A stretch of DNA of 64,000 nt from Jiangella alkaliphila (GTDB lineage Bacteria > Actinomycetota > Actinomycetes > Jiangellales > Jiangellaceae). Position 1 is the stretch's first letter. The number at the start of each line of letters is the position of its first letter. The notes under the pieces are model-generated. The model saw only the letters and a program-made list of their open reading frames with translations. It did no database searches and was not told the DNA's origin. Shown here piece after piece: positions 24,834-34,298 of this stretch. The translations under genes were made by a program, and so were the position numbers. The stretch is taken from positions 1,612,001 to 1,676,000 of the forward strand of contig NZ_LT629791.1 of NCBI RefSeq assembly GCF_900105925.1, written 5' to 3'.

Positions 24834-25511
24834 ATGGAACGGCAGCGGCTGCTGGACTCGATCGCGACGACGCTGCGCGCGCTGCGCCCGGGCCACCCGG
24901 TCCGGGTCGCCGTCGACGGGCCGGACGCGGCCGGGAAGACGACCTTCGCCGACGACCTGGCCGCGATGATGCGGCTGACCCGGCCGACCCGGCCGGTCAT
25001 CCGCGTCGGCATCGACGACTTCCACCAGCCGCCCGAGGTGCGGTCGCGACGCGGCCCGCTGTCGGCCGAGGGCTACTACTTCGACGCGTTCGAGCTGGAC
25101 GCGGTGCGCGACGGCGTGCTGGGGCCGCTCGGCCCGGGCGGCGACCGGCGCTACCTGCTGTCGACGTTCGACCACCGCGCCGGGCGGCCCACGGCGCGCG
25201 CTACGGCCGAGGCCGCGCCTGACGCCGTCGTCATCGTCGACGGGGTCATGCTGCTGCGCCCGGAGCTCCGCGACGCCTGGGACTTCAGCGTCTACCTGCA
25301 CGTCGAACCGGACGAGACGCTGCGCCGCGCCCTCGTCCGCGACCGCGCCCTGTTCGGCGGCGACCAGCAGGTCGTCGAGCGGTACACCCGGCGCTATCTG
25401 CCCGCGCAGGCGCTCTACCGCGAGCGCGATCGGCCGCTGGAGCGCGCCGACCTCGTCGTCGACCACACCGACCCGGCCGAGCCGAGAATAGTCACAGACC
25501 GCCGCCACTGA
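24834..25511 (+). CDS. Uridine kinase-like P-loop NTPase
   Basis: Kinase of 225 residues in the uridine kinase/phosphoribulokinase superfamily. Walker A is GPDAAGKTT (29-37) and the substrate-binding segment is VGIDDFHQPPE. YYFDAFELDAVRDGVLGPL, VIVDGVMLLRPEL (Walker B-like) and a lid rich in arginine (RRALVRDRALFGG) follow. Uridine or another nucleoside/pentose is the likely acceptor; actinobacterial copies of this shape are commonly annotated uridine kinase without proof. AGGGGAGGG lies close upstream of the ATG. It reads in the same direction as the MFS gene 51 bp downstream. Confidence 0.82.
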   Translation: MERQRLLDSIATTLRALRPGHPVRVAVDGPDAAGKTTFADDLAAMMRLTRPTRPVIRVGIDDFHQPPEVRSRRGPLSAEGYYFDAFELDAVRDGVLGPLGPGGDRRYLLSTFDHRAGRPTARATAEAAPDAVVIVDGVMLLRPELRDAWDFSVYLHVEPDETLRRALVRDRALFGGDQQVVERYTRRYLPAQALYRERDRPLERADLVVDHTDPAEPRIVTDRRH

Positions 25512-25562
25512 CCCCTGGCCGCGACCGGTCCACCGTGCCAGCATCGAAGGCAGGGGTGCACC

Positions 25563-26957
25563 GTGGCCGAGCACACGACGTCGTCGGGCCGGCCGTCGAA
25601 GGCGCTGCGAAGGTACCTGGTCCCGCTGGCGCTCGCGCAGTTCATCTGCAGCTTCGCCGGCTCGAACATGAACGTGATGATCAACGACATCAGCGCGGAC
25701 CTGGACACCAGCGTGCAGGGCGTCCAGGTCGCGATCACCGTCTTCCTGCTGGTGATGGCCGCGCTGATGATCCCGGGCGGCAAGCTGACGGACAAGTACG
25801 GCCGGATGCGCTGCTTCCGCGCCGGCCTGACGATCTACGGCATCGGCGCGCTGCTGAGCGCGGTGTCGCCGGGCCTCGGCGTGCTGATCCTGGGCAACTC
25901 GATCCTGGAGGGCGTCGGGACGGCGCTGCTGATCCCGCCGGTCTACATCCTGGCGACGCTGCTGTTCACCGAGGTGACGTCGCGGGCGCGGGCGTTCGGC
26001 GCGATCAGCGCGATGGGCGGGGTCGGCGGCGCCGCCGGGCCGCTGATCGGCGGGCTGATCACCTGGGCGATCAGCTGGCGGGCCGCGTTCGTGTTCCAGG
26101 CGCTGGTGATCGCCGTGATCGTCTGGCTCAGCCGCGACCTGCGCGACCCGCTGCCGCCGAATCCGGACCGGCCGTTCGACGTGCGCGGCGCGGTGTTGTC
26201 GGCGACCGGGCTGACGGCGCTGGTCATGGGCATCCTGGCGGCCGACGACAGCACCGTGCTCATGGTCGGGCTGCTGATCGTCGGGGCGGTGCTGCTCGCG
26301 GGGTTCGTGCTGTCGAACCGTGCGAAGGAGCGCTCCGGCGAGGAGCCGCTGCTGTCCACCGCGGTGTTCGGCAGCCGGACGGCGAACCTGGGCCTGGTGA
26401 CGCAGGGTGTCCAGTGGCTCATGCTGCTCGGCACGTCCTTTGTCGTCGCGACGTACCTGCAGGTGGTCCGCGGGTACGACGCCATCGAGACCGGCCTGAT
26501 CTTCACCGCCGCCACGGCCGGCCTGCTGGCGTCGTCCCTGGCGGCCGAGCGGCTGGCTCGGCGACGGTCACAGCGGACGCTGGTCGTCGCCGGCTTCGTC
26601 CTGACGATTACCGGGGTCGGCGTGCTGCTGGCGCTGGTGATCGGGTCGCCGTCGGTATGGGCATTCGCGCCCGGCCTGCTGGTGATCGGCCTCGGGCTGG
26701 GCTTGATGCTGACGCCGTCGGTCAACGTCGTTCAGTCCAGCTTCGGCGAGAGCCTCCAGGGCGAGATCTCCGGCCTGTCGCGCAGCGTGTCGAACCTCGG
26801 CTCGACCCTGGGCACGGCGATCGCCGGGACGGTCCTGGTCGCCGGGCTGACGGCCACGCCCGACCGCGCCTACGGCCTGGCGATGGCCGTGCTCGCCGCG
26901 GCCGGGCTGATCGGCCTGCTGGCGGCGCTGCGGCTGCCACGCACCCCGGCGCCCTAG
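25563..26957 (+). CDS. MFS transporter, DHA2 (EmrB/QacA) type
   Basis: Drug/proton antiporter-type permease of 464 residues with about 14 hydrophobic segments. Motifs include TDKYGRMR between helices 2 and 3, and GAISAMGGVGGAAGPLIGG (motif C of antiporters) at the end of helix 5. A cationic or amphipathic drug substrate is usual for the class but unproven here. The GTG start has a weak GGCAGGGG site. Its stop overlaps the convergent beta-helix gene by four bases. No regulator is adjacent. Confidence 0.9.
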   Translation: MAEHTTSSGRPSKALRRYLVPLALAQFICSFAGSNMNVMINDISADLDTSVQGVQVAITVFLLVMAALMIPGGKLTDKYGRMRCFRAGLTIYGIGALLSAVSPGLGVLILGNSILEGVGTALLIPPVYILATLLFTEVTSRARAFGAISAMGGVGGAAGPLIGGLITWAISWRAAFVFQALVIAVIVWLSRDLRDPLPPNPDRPFDVRGAVLSATGLTALVMGILAADDSTVLMVGLLIVGAVLLAGFVLSNRAKERSGEEPLLSTAVFGSRTANLGLVTQGVQWLMLLGTSFVVATYLQVVRGYDAIETGLIFTAATAGLLASSLAAERLARRRSQRTLVVAGFVLTITGVGVLLALVIGSPSVWAFAPGLLVIGLGLGLMLTPSVNVVQSSFGESLQGEISGLSRSVSNLGSTLGTAIAGTVLVAGLTATPDRAYGLAMAVLAAAGLIGLLAALRLPRTPAP

Positions 26958-28783
26958 CCCTGCCCACCCACCACCACGCCGTCGGTGTCGGCGCCGAACC
27001 GGGACCCCTTGATGCGCAGGACGCCGGACCCGTCGGCGTGCAGGGCGCCGCCAGCCAGTGGCACGAGGTTCGGGCCCGCGCCGGACAGCCCGGTGTTGCC
27101 GAACGCGGCGCTGGCGTAGAGGCTGGCGCCGTCGAACGTCATGGTCGCGCCGGCCTCGAAGGTGTTCAACGTCGCGACGACGGAGCCCTCGGCCGTCACC
27201 ACCAGCCGGCCGGGAGCGGCGCCGGCGACGTCGTTGCCGGTGAAGACGTTGCCGGGACCCTCGAACCGCCCGGCGAACGGGCCGGCCGGGGTGCGGAAGT
27301 GGTTGCCGGACAGCTGCGCGTGGTCGCCCTTGATCCGGAACGCCGCACCGGCCGAGGAGACGAACGTGGAGTCGGTGAGCTTGAGCCGCACCCCGGCCGG
27401 CGGCGCGTTGAGCACGTACTGCGACGCGCACTCGGCGACGTGCAGGCCGGTGATGGTGGCGTCGGCGCCGGCCACCTGGATCGCCTCGAGCGGGGTCGCG
27501 TTGCCGTGCCGGAACGCGCCGTCGGCGAGGCGGATGCGGGTGCCGCCGATCCGGATCGCCCGGCCGTCGGCGCCGGTGCCCGTGGTGGCGCCGAAGCGGA
27601 AGTCCTCGAACGTGCACGAGTCGGCCTGCTCGCCGATCTCGAGGAACCGGCGGGCCGTGTTCCCGCCGCGCACGCCGCGGACGTGGCTGTCCCAGACCTT
27701 GCGGGTGAAGATGATGAACGAGCCGGCGCCGGCGGTGTCGCCGAAGGCGAGGTCGGCCAGCCGGACCCGGTGCGCGTTGGAGACGACCACGTAGTTGTAG
27801 CCGGTGGTGTGGCAGGTGATGTCGCTGAAGGTGATGTCGTGGACGTCCGCACCGCCGAGGTCCTCGGTGCTCGTCGTGCCGCCGGGGTAGTAGCTGAGGT
27901 CGACGCCGGCGGTCTGACCCTCGATGCTGATGACGGCGAAGGTGGAGCGCGGCTCCGTGGCCGCCTCGTACACCGTCACGTCGCGGCCGCGGATGTTCGC
28001 GCAGTGGTACTGGAACGTCAGCGCCTTGCGCCCGATGCGGGAGAAGTAGAGGTTGTCCAGCTGCACGTCGCGGCAGAACGAGCCGCCCAGGCCGTTGTCG
28101 TTCGCCCCGTTGCTGGTGTCGAGGTGCAGGCCGCTGACCCGGACGCCCTGGACGTACCACTGCGGCGGCCCGGCCGGCGTCGACGGCGCCGCGCCGTGGA
28201 TGCCCAGCAGCTCGCCCGCCCCACCCGACCCCGACACCAGGGTGATCCGCGACCGCAGCCCGTCGCCGAACCAGTGCGTGCCGTCGGCCAGCAGGCTGAT
28301 CGAGTCGGTGGTGAGGTACGCGCCGTCGGTGCCGGGCACGTACACCGTCCCGCCGCGGCGCGCGGCCGCCTGCAGCGCCTCGGTATCGTCGGTCCCGGTG
28401 CCGGTCTCGACGTCGTAGTCGCCGACCGCGCCGAGCGCCTTCACTGACACGACGTCGTCGGCCAGCTCCCACCAGGCGCCGTCGCGGGTGTGCAGGTGCC
28501 AGCGGTCCGGCTCGGCCGGCGCGGCGTCGAGCCGCCTGTACAGCGCGCCGCCGCCGTCGCCGGCCGCGGCGTAGCCGAACGTGCGCAGCGCCCGCACCCG
28601 CCCGTTGACGATCGCCTGCTCCGCGGCCGCCCGCGACGGGACGGTCAGCGCCTCGCTGCCGGCCGGATCCGCGGCTGCCGCTGACGGCACGGCCGCGGCC
28701 GAGGGCGCCGCGGCGGCGACGCCCACCGCTCCCGCTCCGGCGGCTCCCAGCAACGAACGTCGGGTCAACGGCGACACGGACAT
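26954..28783 (-). CDS. Tat-exported right-handed beta-helix protein (putative polysaccharide lyase or hydrolase)
   Basis: Secreted protein of 609 residues. The N-terminal Tat signal is clear (TRRSLLGAAGAGAVGVAAA). A short domain with a pectate-lyase-3/GH28-like opening (VKALGAVGDYD, TDDTEALQAAA) leads into many rungs of a right-handed beta-helix with N, G and F/I-rich repeats to the end. The family includes pectinases, rhamnogalacturonases, alginate or heparin epimerases and phage depolymerases, so the polymer is not known. GAGGAG sits 6 nt before the ATG. The GntR regulator 98 bp upstream on the same strand probably controls it. Confidence 0.82.
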   Translation of the reverse strand: MSVSPLTRRSLLGAAGAGAVGVAAAAPSAAAVPSAAAADPAGSEALTVPSRAAAEQAIVNGRVRALRTFGYAAAGDGGGALYRRLDAAPAEPDRWHLHTRDGAWWELADDVVSVKALGAVGDYDVETGTGTDDTEALQAAARRGGTVYVPGTDGAYLTTDSISLLADGTHWFGDGLRSRITLVSGSGGAGELLGIHGAAPSTPAGPPQWYVQGVRVSGLHLDTSNGANDNGLGGSFCRDVQLDNLYFSRIGRKALTFQYHCANIRGRDVTVYEAATEPRSTFAVISIEGQTAGVDLSYYPGGTTSTEDLGGADVHDITFSDITCHTTGYNYVVVSNAHRVRLADLAFGDTAGAGSFIIFTRKVWDSHVRGVRGGNTARRFLEIGEQADSCTFEDFRFGATTGTGADGRAIRIGGTRIRLADGAFRHGNATPLEAIQVAGADATITGLHVAECASQYVLNAPPAGVRLKLTDSTFVSSAGAAFRIKGDHAQLSGNHFRTPAGPFAGRFEGPGNVFTGNDVAGAAPGRLVVTAEGSVVATLNTFEAGATMTFDGASLYASAAFGNTGLSGAGPNLVPLAGGALHADGSGVLRIKGSRFGADTDGVVVGGQG

Positions 28784-28881
28784 GGCAACTCCTCGAAGGC
28801 ATCGATGCGAACGGAAGAGGGCAGGGTGCAGCGGAGCGCGGACCACGACGGGTCGGCGCCCGGGTGCGGGGCTGGGCTGAG

Positions 28882-29607
28882 CTAGAGCGGCTTGGTGCGG
28901 TCCAGCCGGGTCAGGATCGGGTCGTAGTGGGCGGACAGGGCGTCGTGCACGGCCTCGACGTCGCCGCCGAGCACCGCGCGGTAGATGGCGTCGTGCTGCC
29001 GGTAGGTGTCGCCGGGACGGTCGTCGGCGATCTCCGAGCGCTGCGCCACCGCGCGGCTCATGGTCAGCCAGAAGGCGTCGAGCAGCTTGAGCGCGACGGC
29101 GTTGCCGGCGTCGGCGAACAGCGTGCGGTGGAAGCGGCGGTCCTCGTCGAGGACGTCGGCGCCGCGCTCGGACTTCTCCTTCATCTCGGTGAGGATCTGC
29201 TCGAGCTCGGCCCGGGTGGGGTCGGTCATGTTCCGCACCGCCCGCTCGATGAGGTCGTTCTCGACCGCGCGGCGCACCTCGAGCAGGTCGCCCAGCTCGC
29301 TGAAGTCGAACAGCAGGTTGAACGGGAGGTTGTCGATCAGCAGGGACAGCGAGAAGTCCTTGACGAACACCCCGCTGCCGCGCCGGGTCTCGAGGATGCC
29401 GAGGGACACCAGCCCCTTGACCGCCTCGCGGACGGAGTTGCGGCTGACGCCGAGCTGCTGGGCCAGCGCGCCCTCGGCCGGTAGGCCGTCGCCCGCGCGC
29501 AGGCCGTTGGCGAGGATGTAGTCGCGCAGTGCGGTCTGCACCGACTCGTGCAGACTCGGCGGCCGCGGCAGCGCCGTCAGTCGCGTGAGTTGGTCCCCCT
29601 GAGCCAC
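28882..29607 (-). CDS. FadR-subfamily GntR transcriptional regulator
   Basis: Regulator of 241 residues. The winged helix is at residues 18-85 (LHESVQTALRDYILANGL, LPAEGALAQQLGVSRNSVREAVKGL). The C-terminal FCD domain has the metal-ligand pattern DEDRRFH and later QHDAIYRAV and LSAHYDP histidines, which in this family bind sugar acids or organic acids. GTG 29607 is preceded by GGGAGGAG. The gene lies immediately upstream of the beta-helix enzyme in the same direction, a common regulator-plus-uronate-enzyme arrangement, so a uronic acid effector is a reasonable inference. Confidence 0.9.
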   Translation of the reverse strand: MAQGDQLTRLTALPRPPSLHESVQTALRDYILANGLRAGDGLPAEGALAQQLGVSRNSVREAVKGLVSLGILETRRGSGVFVKDFSLSLLIDNLPFNLLFDFSELGDLLEVRRAVENDLIERAVRNMTDPTRAELEQILTEMKEKSERGADVLDEDRRFHRTLFADAGNAVALKLLDAFWLTMSRAVAQRSEIADDRPGDTYRQHDAIYRAVLGGDVEAVHDALSAHYDPILTRLDRTKPL

Positions 29608-29694
29608 GTGAACTCCTCCCGGCAAGGCGGTGATTTGTAGGATAACCGAGTAATGTCCGCGACCACAAGCGCCGCCTGACCCACCCACAAACAG

Positions 29695-29729
29695 CGACGC
29701 CGCAGGTGGACGGGCCACCTGCAGCGTCG
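29695..29729 (-). terminator. Terminator of ptsH
   Basis: Stem CGACGC-c-GCAGGTGG (29695-29709) pairs with CCACCTGC-a-GCGTCG (29715-29729): 14 pairs with one bulged mismatch and a 5-nt loop. It begins 17 bp beyond the ptsH stop on the minus strand, the expected place for rho-independent ending, although no U-run follows. Confidence 0.75.
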
Positions 29730-29745
29730 TGCGAGCCTGCGGCTA

Positions 29746-30012
29746 CTACTCGTCCAGATCGCGTTCCAGCAGCGCGACGAGGGTGTCGAGGGCTTCGTCG
29801 GCCTTCTCACCCTCGGCGGACAGGACGACCTGGTCGCCCTGCTCGACCCCGAGCGTCATGATCGACAGGATGCTGGAGGCGTCGACCGGTTCGCCGTCGG
29901 GCTTGCGGATGGACACCTTCGTGGGCTGTTCCGCGGCGGCCTTGACGAAGACCGCTGCGGGCCGGGCGTGCAGCCCGGCCTTGCTTGCGACGACTGCGGT
30001 GCGCTCGGGCAC
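29746..30012 (-). CDS. ptsH: Phosphocarrier protein HPr
   Basis: Phosphocarrier of the sugar phosphotransferase system, 88 residues, the standard size. His15 in GLHARPA is the residue phosphorylated by enzyme I. Ser46 in DASSILSIMTLG is the position phosphorylated by HPr kinase in low-GC Gram-positives; such a kinase is usually absent in actinobacteria. The rest matches HPr throughout (LEVEQGDQV-type region, ALDTLVALLE). The gene stands alone with its own terminator, divergent from fba across 206 bp, and other PTS genes are not in the window. Confidence 0.95.
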   Translation of the reverse strand: MPERTAVVASKAGLHARPAAVFVKAAAEQPTKVSIRKPDGEPVDASSILSIMTLGVEQGDQVVLSAEGEKADEALDTLVALLERDLDE

Positions 30013-30178
30013 GGCGTCTCCTCTGCTGAGGTCGTGGGTTGTGCGGTCTCCAGCCTATCGGCCGGTGCCGGGAGGACGCCCGTCCGCGGGACCGGAGGGG
30101 ACGGTTTCGCGTTACCGGCCCGTTACGGTGAATACTGGCCCTGACATGCGAGCCCCCCGTTGTCGTGGGGCGTGAGCC

Positions 30179-30201
30179 CGGACGGCTGGGTACGCCGTCC
30201 G
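30179..30201 (+). promoter_or_regulatory. Stem-loop in the fba leader
   Basis: CGGACGGC (30179-30186) and GCCGTCCG (30194-30201) form a perfect 8-bp stem with a 7-nt loop, ending about 7 nt before the GGAG ribosome site of fba. A hairpin this close could modulate translation or stabilise the transcript. No known riboswitch was recognised. Confidence 0.4.
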
Positions 30202-30218
30202 ACCGGAACGGAGCATCT

Positions 30219-31240
<1,022 letters not shown>

Positions 31241-31241
<1 letters not shown>

Positions 31242-31651
31242 TGCCGGGCGAGAACCTGCTGTCCGGCCCGCCGGAGACGCTCCTGCCCGACGACCCGGCG
31301 GCCCGCGAGGCGCTGGTGTCGGGGGTCGACGCGGCGACGGTGGCGGCGGCGCACCCGACGTACTCCGCGGCGTGGGCCGACCTCGCCGACCGCGCGTTCT
31401 CGGCGGGCGACGCGGTGACGTCCTATGCCTTCGCCCGCACCGGCTACCACCGCGGGCTGGACCAGCTGCGCCGGGCCGGCTGGCGGGGCAGCGGCCCCAT
31501 CCCGTGGGCGCACGAGCCGAACCGCGGCTTCCTGCGCTCGCTGAACGCGCTCGGCCGCGCCGCCGAGGCCATCGGCGAGACCGACGAGGCCACCCGGTGC
31601 GCCGAGTTCCTCCGCGACTCCAGCGAAGAGGCCGCCGACACGCTCCGCTGA
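31241..31651 (+). CDS. DUF3151 family protein
   Basis: Small soluble protein of 136 residues, rich in Ala, with the conserved tract [22 protein letters not shown] and [25 protein letters not shown]3151 proteins are found almost only in actinobacteria and usually sit directly after fba, as here (TGATG junction). The function is unknown. The fixed linkage suggests a role tied to aldolase or central metabolism, but nothing in the sequence indicates catalysis. The purA gene follows 44 bp downstream. Confidence 0.88.
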
Positions 31652-31695
31652 GTGCGCTCAGCCTCGGTCCGTCCAGCCAAGGGGGATCTCCACCA

Positions 31696-32982
31696 ATGCC
31701 CGCGATCGTGCTCGTCGGCGCCCAGTGGGGCGACGAAGGCAAAGGCAAGGCCACCGACCTGATCGGCGGCCAGGTCGACTACGTCGTGAAGTTCAACGGC
31801 GGCAACAACGCCGGCCACACCGTCGTCATCGACGGTGAGACCTACGCGCTGCACCTGCTGCCGTCGGGCATCCTGACGCCGGGGGTCACGCCGGTCATCG
31901 GCAACGGCGTCGTCGTCGACCTCGCCGTGCTGTTCGAGGAGCTCGACGCGCTCGCGGCCCGCGGCATCGACACCTCGCGGCTGGTCGTGAGCGCCAACGC
32001 GCACCTGATCCCGTCGTACAACCGCACACTGGACAAGGTGACCGAGCGGTTCCTCGGCAAGCGGCGCATCGGCACGACCGGGCGCGGCATCGGACCCACG
32101 TACGCCGACAAGATGTCGCGGGTCGGGCTGCGGGTGCAGGACCTGTTCGACGAGAAGATCCTGCGGCAGAAGGTCGAGGGCGCGCTCGAGCAGAAGAACC
32201 AGCTGCTGGTCAAGGTCTTCAACCGCCGGGCCGTCAGCGTCGACGAGGTGGCCGACGAGCTCCTGGGCTACGCCGACCGGCTGCGGCCCATGGTCACCGA
32301 CACCGCCTTACTGCTCGACCAGGCGCTCACCGACGGCAAGGTCGTCATCATGGAGGCCGGCCAGGCCACCCTGCTCGACGTCGACCACGGCACCTACCCG
32401 TTCGTCACGTCGTCCAACGCGACCGCGGGCGGTGCCAGCACCGGCTCGGGCATCCCGCCGACCCGCATCGACGGCGTCATCGCGGTGCTCAAGGCGTACA
32501 CCACGAGGGTCGGCGAGGGCCCGTTCCCGACCGAGCTGTTCGGTGCCGACGGCGACCGGCTGCGCAAGGCCGGCGGCGAGTTCGGCACGACGACGGGACG
32601 GCCGCGCCGCTGCGGCTGGCTGGACACCGTCATCGGCCGCTACGCCACCCGCATCAACGGCACCACCGACCTGGTCGTGACGAAGCTGGACGTGCTCACC
32701 GGCTACGACCCGGTGCCGGTCTGCGTCGCCTACGACATCGACGGCGTCCGGCACGACGAGATGCCGATGACGCAGACCGAGTTCCACCACGCCGTCCCCG
32801 TCTTCGAGTACTTCGAGGGCTGGGACGACGACATCAGCGGCGCCCGCACGCTCGACGACCTGCCGCCGGCCGCCCGCCGGTACCTCGAGGCCGTCGAGGA
32901 CATGTGCAAGGCCCCCATCTCGGCCGTCGGCGTCGGGCCGGGCCGCGAGCAGATCGTCGCGATCCGCGACCTCGTGCGCTGA
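31696..32982 (+). CDS. purA: Adenylosuccinate synthetase
   Basis: First committed step from IMP to AMP: GTP-dependent joining of IMP and aspartate. At 428 residues it has the normal length. The P-loop [11 protein letters not shown] carries catalytic Asp13, and His41 lies in GGNNAGHTV, both at the same numbers as in E. coli. Further family blocks are [10 protein letters not shown], the [21 protein letters not shown] region and [16 protein letters not shown] precedes the ATG. It reads with fba and DUF3151 and is followed by a convergent acetyltransferase. Confidence 0.98.
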   Translation: MPAIVLVGAQWGDEGKGKATDLIGGQVDYVVKFNGGNNAGHTVVIDGETYALHLLPSGILTPGVTPVIGNGVVVDLAVLFEELDALAARGIDTSRLVVSANAHLIPSYNRTLDKVTERFLGKRRIGTTGRGIGPTYADKMSRVGLRVQDLFDEKILRQKVEGALEQKNQLLVKVFNRRAVSVDEVADELLGYADRLRPMVTDTALLLDQALTDGKVVIMEAGQATLLDVDHGTYPFVTSSNATAGGASTGSGIPPTRIDGVIAVLKAYTTRVGEGPFPTELFGADGDRLRKAGGEFGTTTGRPRRCGWLDTVIGRYATRINGTTDLVVTKLDVLTGYDPVPVCVAYDIDGVRHDEMPMTQTEFHHAVPVFEYFEGWDDDISGARTLDDLPPAARRYLEAVEDMCKAPISAVGVGPGREQIVAIRDLVR

Positions 32983-32992
32983 CGGGCGACGC

Positions 32993-33586
32993 TCAGCTCG
33001 TCGGGCGGCCCATCGTCCGGCCGTTCGGCGACTGGCGCAGCGTCGCGAATCCCATGCGCTCGTAGAACGCGATGGCGCGGGTGTTCGCCGCTCCGACGCC
33101 CAGGTGGACGGCAGGCGCGCCGGCCTCGTGCAGGGCGGCCAGCAGCCGCTCCATCAGCGCCCGGCCCATGCCCCGGCCCTGGGTGCGGGGGAGCAGGTCG
33201 ATGTGCAGGTGGGCGGGGTACTCGGCGACGATGGCCGGGTCGGCCGTGCGGGACTCGTGCAGCCGCTCGACGTAGTAGGCGTCGCGGGTGCCGTCGGGGA
33301 ACGAACCGGGCGGGTACTTCTCGCGCAGCGGCGGCCACCACTCACGCTCGCAGCGCTGCTCGAACGTGACGGTGTCGCGCGCGCCCAGCACGTAGCCGGC
33401 CGGCGCGCCGTCGTCGACGACGAACGCCAGCGACGGCTCGTACCGCACGTACGGTCCGACGAACAGCTCGCCGATCAGCCGCGGGTCGGCGAACAGGGCG
33501 GTGGCGTCGCCGCCGTTGTCGCCGGTGCGCAGGCAGATGTCGTAGAGCGCGTCGGTGTCGGCGGGCTCGTACGGCCGGATGATCAC
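32993..33586 (-). CDS. GNAT family N-acetyltransferase
   Basis: Acetyl-CoA-dependent acyltransferase of 197 residues. The acetyl-CoA loop is seen in LLPRTQGRGMGRALMERL (the Q/RxxGxG/A motif), with the closing strand-helix VGAANTRAIAFYERMGF. The start GTG 33586 overlaps the stop of the tetR gene (GTGA), so the two are translationally coupled. Its long insert between strands (WWPPLREKYPPGSF) is typical of eukaryote-like OGA/NAT relatives. The substrate is unknown; an efflux and modification module with the divergent MMPL transporter is possible. Confidence 0.88.
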   Translation of the reverse strand: MIIRPYEPADTDALYDICLRTGDNGGDATALFADPRLIGELFVGPYVRYEPSLAFVVDDGAPAGYVLGARDTVTFEQRCEREWWPPLREKYPPGSFPDGTRDAYYVERLHESRTADPAIVAEYPAHLHIDLLPRTQGRGMGRALMERLLAALHEAGAPAVHLGVGAANTRAIAFYERMGFATLRQSPNGRTMGRPTS

Positions 33587-34212
33587 GCAGTGGTCCCTTC
33601 TCCGGTCAGGCCACGCACGGTCATGTCGATGACGCGGTCGACGGACGCGGCGAACAGTTCGGGCGCGACGTTGGCCAGTGGGCCGTCCAGCGCCAGCCGG
33701 GCGACGCCGTGCACGGCCGCCCACGCCGCTATCTCGGCCAGCGGGCGGCGCTGCGGCGGCAGCCGGCCGGCCGCGACCAGCTCGTCCATCACCTGCCCGA
33801 CCATGACGAGGGCCTCGGGCGGTTCGTCGGCGGACAGTACGCCCTTCTCGCAGAACGCGGCGCGGAACATCCCGGGCTCGGCCAGCGCGATGTCGACGTA
33901 GGCCCGGCCGAGCGCCTCGAGCCGGCGGGTCGCGGTCTCGCCCGGGTCGCCGGTGTCGGCGACGGTGTCCAGCCGCGCGTGCATGGCGTCGCTCAACACC
34001 CGGAACGCGCGCTCCTTCACGCCGACCAGGAGGTCGTCGGCGTTCTCGAAGTGCCGGTAGGCCGCGGTGGGGCTGACGCCGACCTCGCGGGCCGCGGCCC
34101 GGACCCCGACGGCGTCAGGCCCGCCCCGTTCCGCCAGCCGCGCGCCGGCGTCGAGCAGCGCGTTGCGGAGGTCGCCGTGGTGGTACGTCGACCGCGTGGT
34201 GGACTCGGACAT
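33583..34212 (-). CDS. TetR-family transcriptional regulator
   Basis: Regulator of 209 residues with an N-terminal helix-turn-helix (VRAAAREVGVSPTAAYRHFENADDLL) and a TetR_C_33/WHG-type C-terminal helical domain (ALGRAYVDIALAEPGMFRAAF). ATG 34212 is preferred; the frame extends to 34257 but that part overlaps repeated operator-like sequence. It heads a two-gene unit with the acetyltransferase and is divergent from the MMPL transporter, whose expression it probably represses. Confidence 0.9.
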   Translation of the reverse strand: MSESTTRSTYHHGDLRNALLDAGARLAERGGPDAVGVRAAAREVGVSPTAAYRHFENADDLLVGVKERAFRVLSDAMHARLDTVADTGDPGETATRRLEALGRAYVDIALAEPGMFRAAFCEKGVLSADEPPEALVMVGQVMDELVAAGRLPPQRRPLAEIAAWAAVHGVARLALDGPLANVAPELFAASVDRVIDMTVRGLTGEGTTA

Positions 34213-34298
34213 CCCGTTGATGTTGACACCTACCCACATGTGATGGCAAGTTGACACCCGTAAAGTTTACGCCCGTCCACATCAGGTGAGGAACGCTC
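34213..34298. promoter_or_regulatory. Divergent tetR/MMPL control region
   Basis: TTGACAC occurs twice in direct orientation (34223-34229 and 34251-34257), 28 bp apart. A palindrome CGTAAAGTTTACG at 34259-34271 holds face-to-face -10-like hexamers (TAAAGT plus, TAAACT minus). The AT-rich palindrome and the repeats are the likely operator for the adjacent TetR protein; this is inferred from position and symmetry. Confidence 0.5.
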
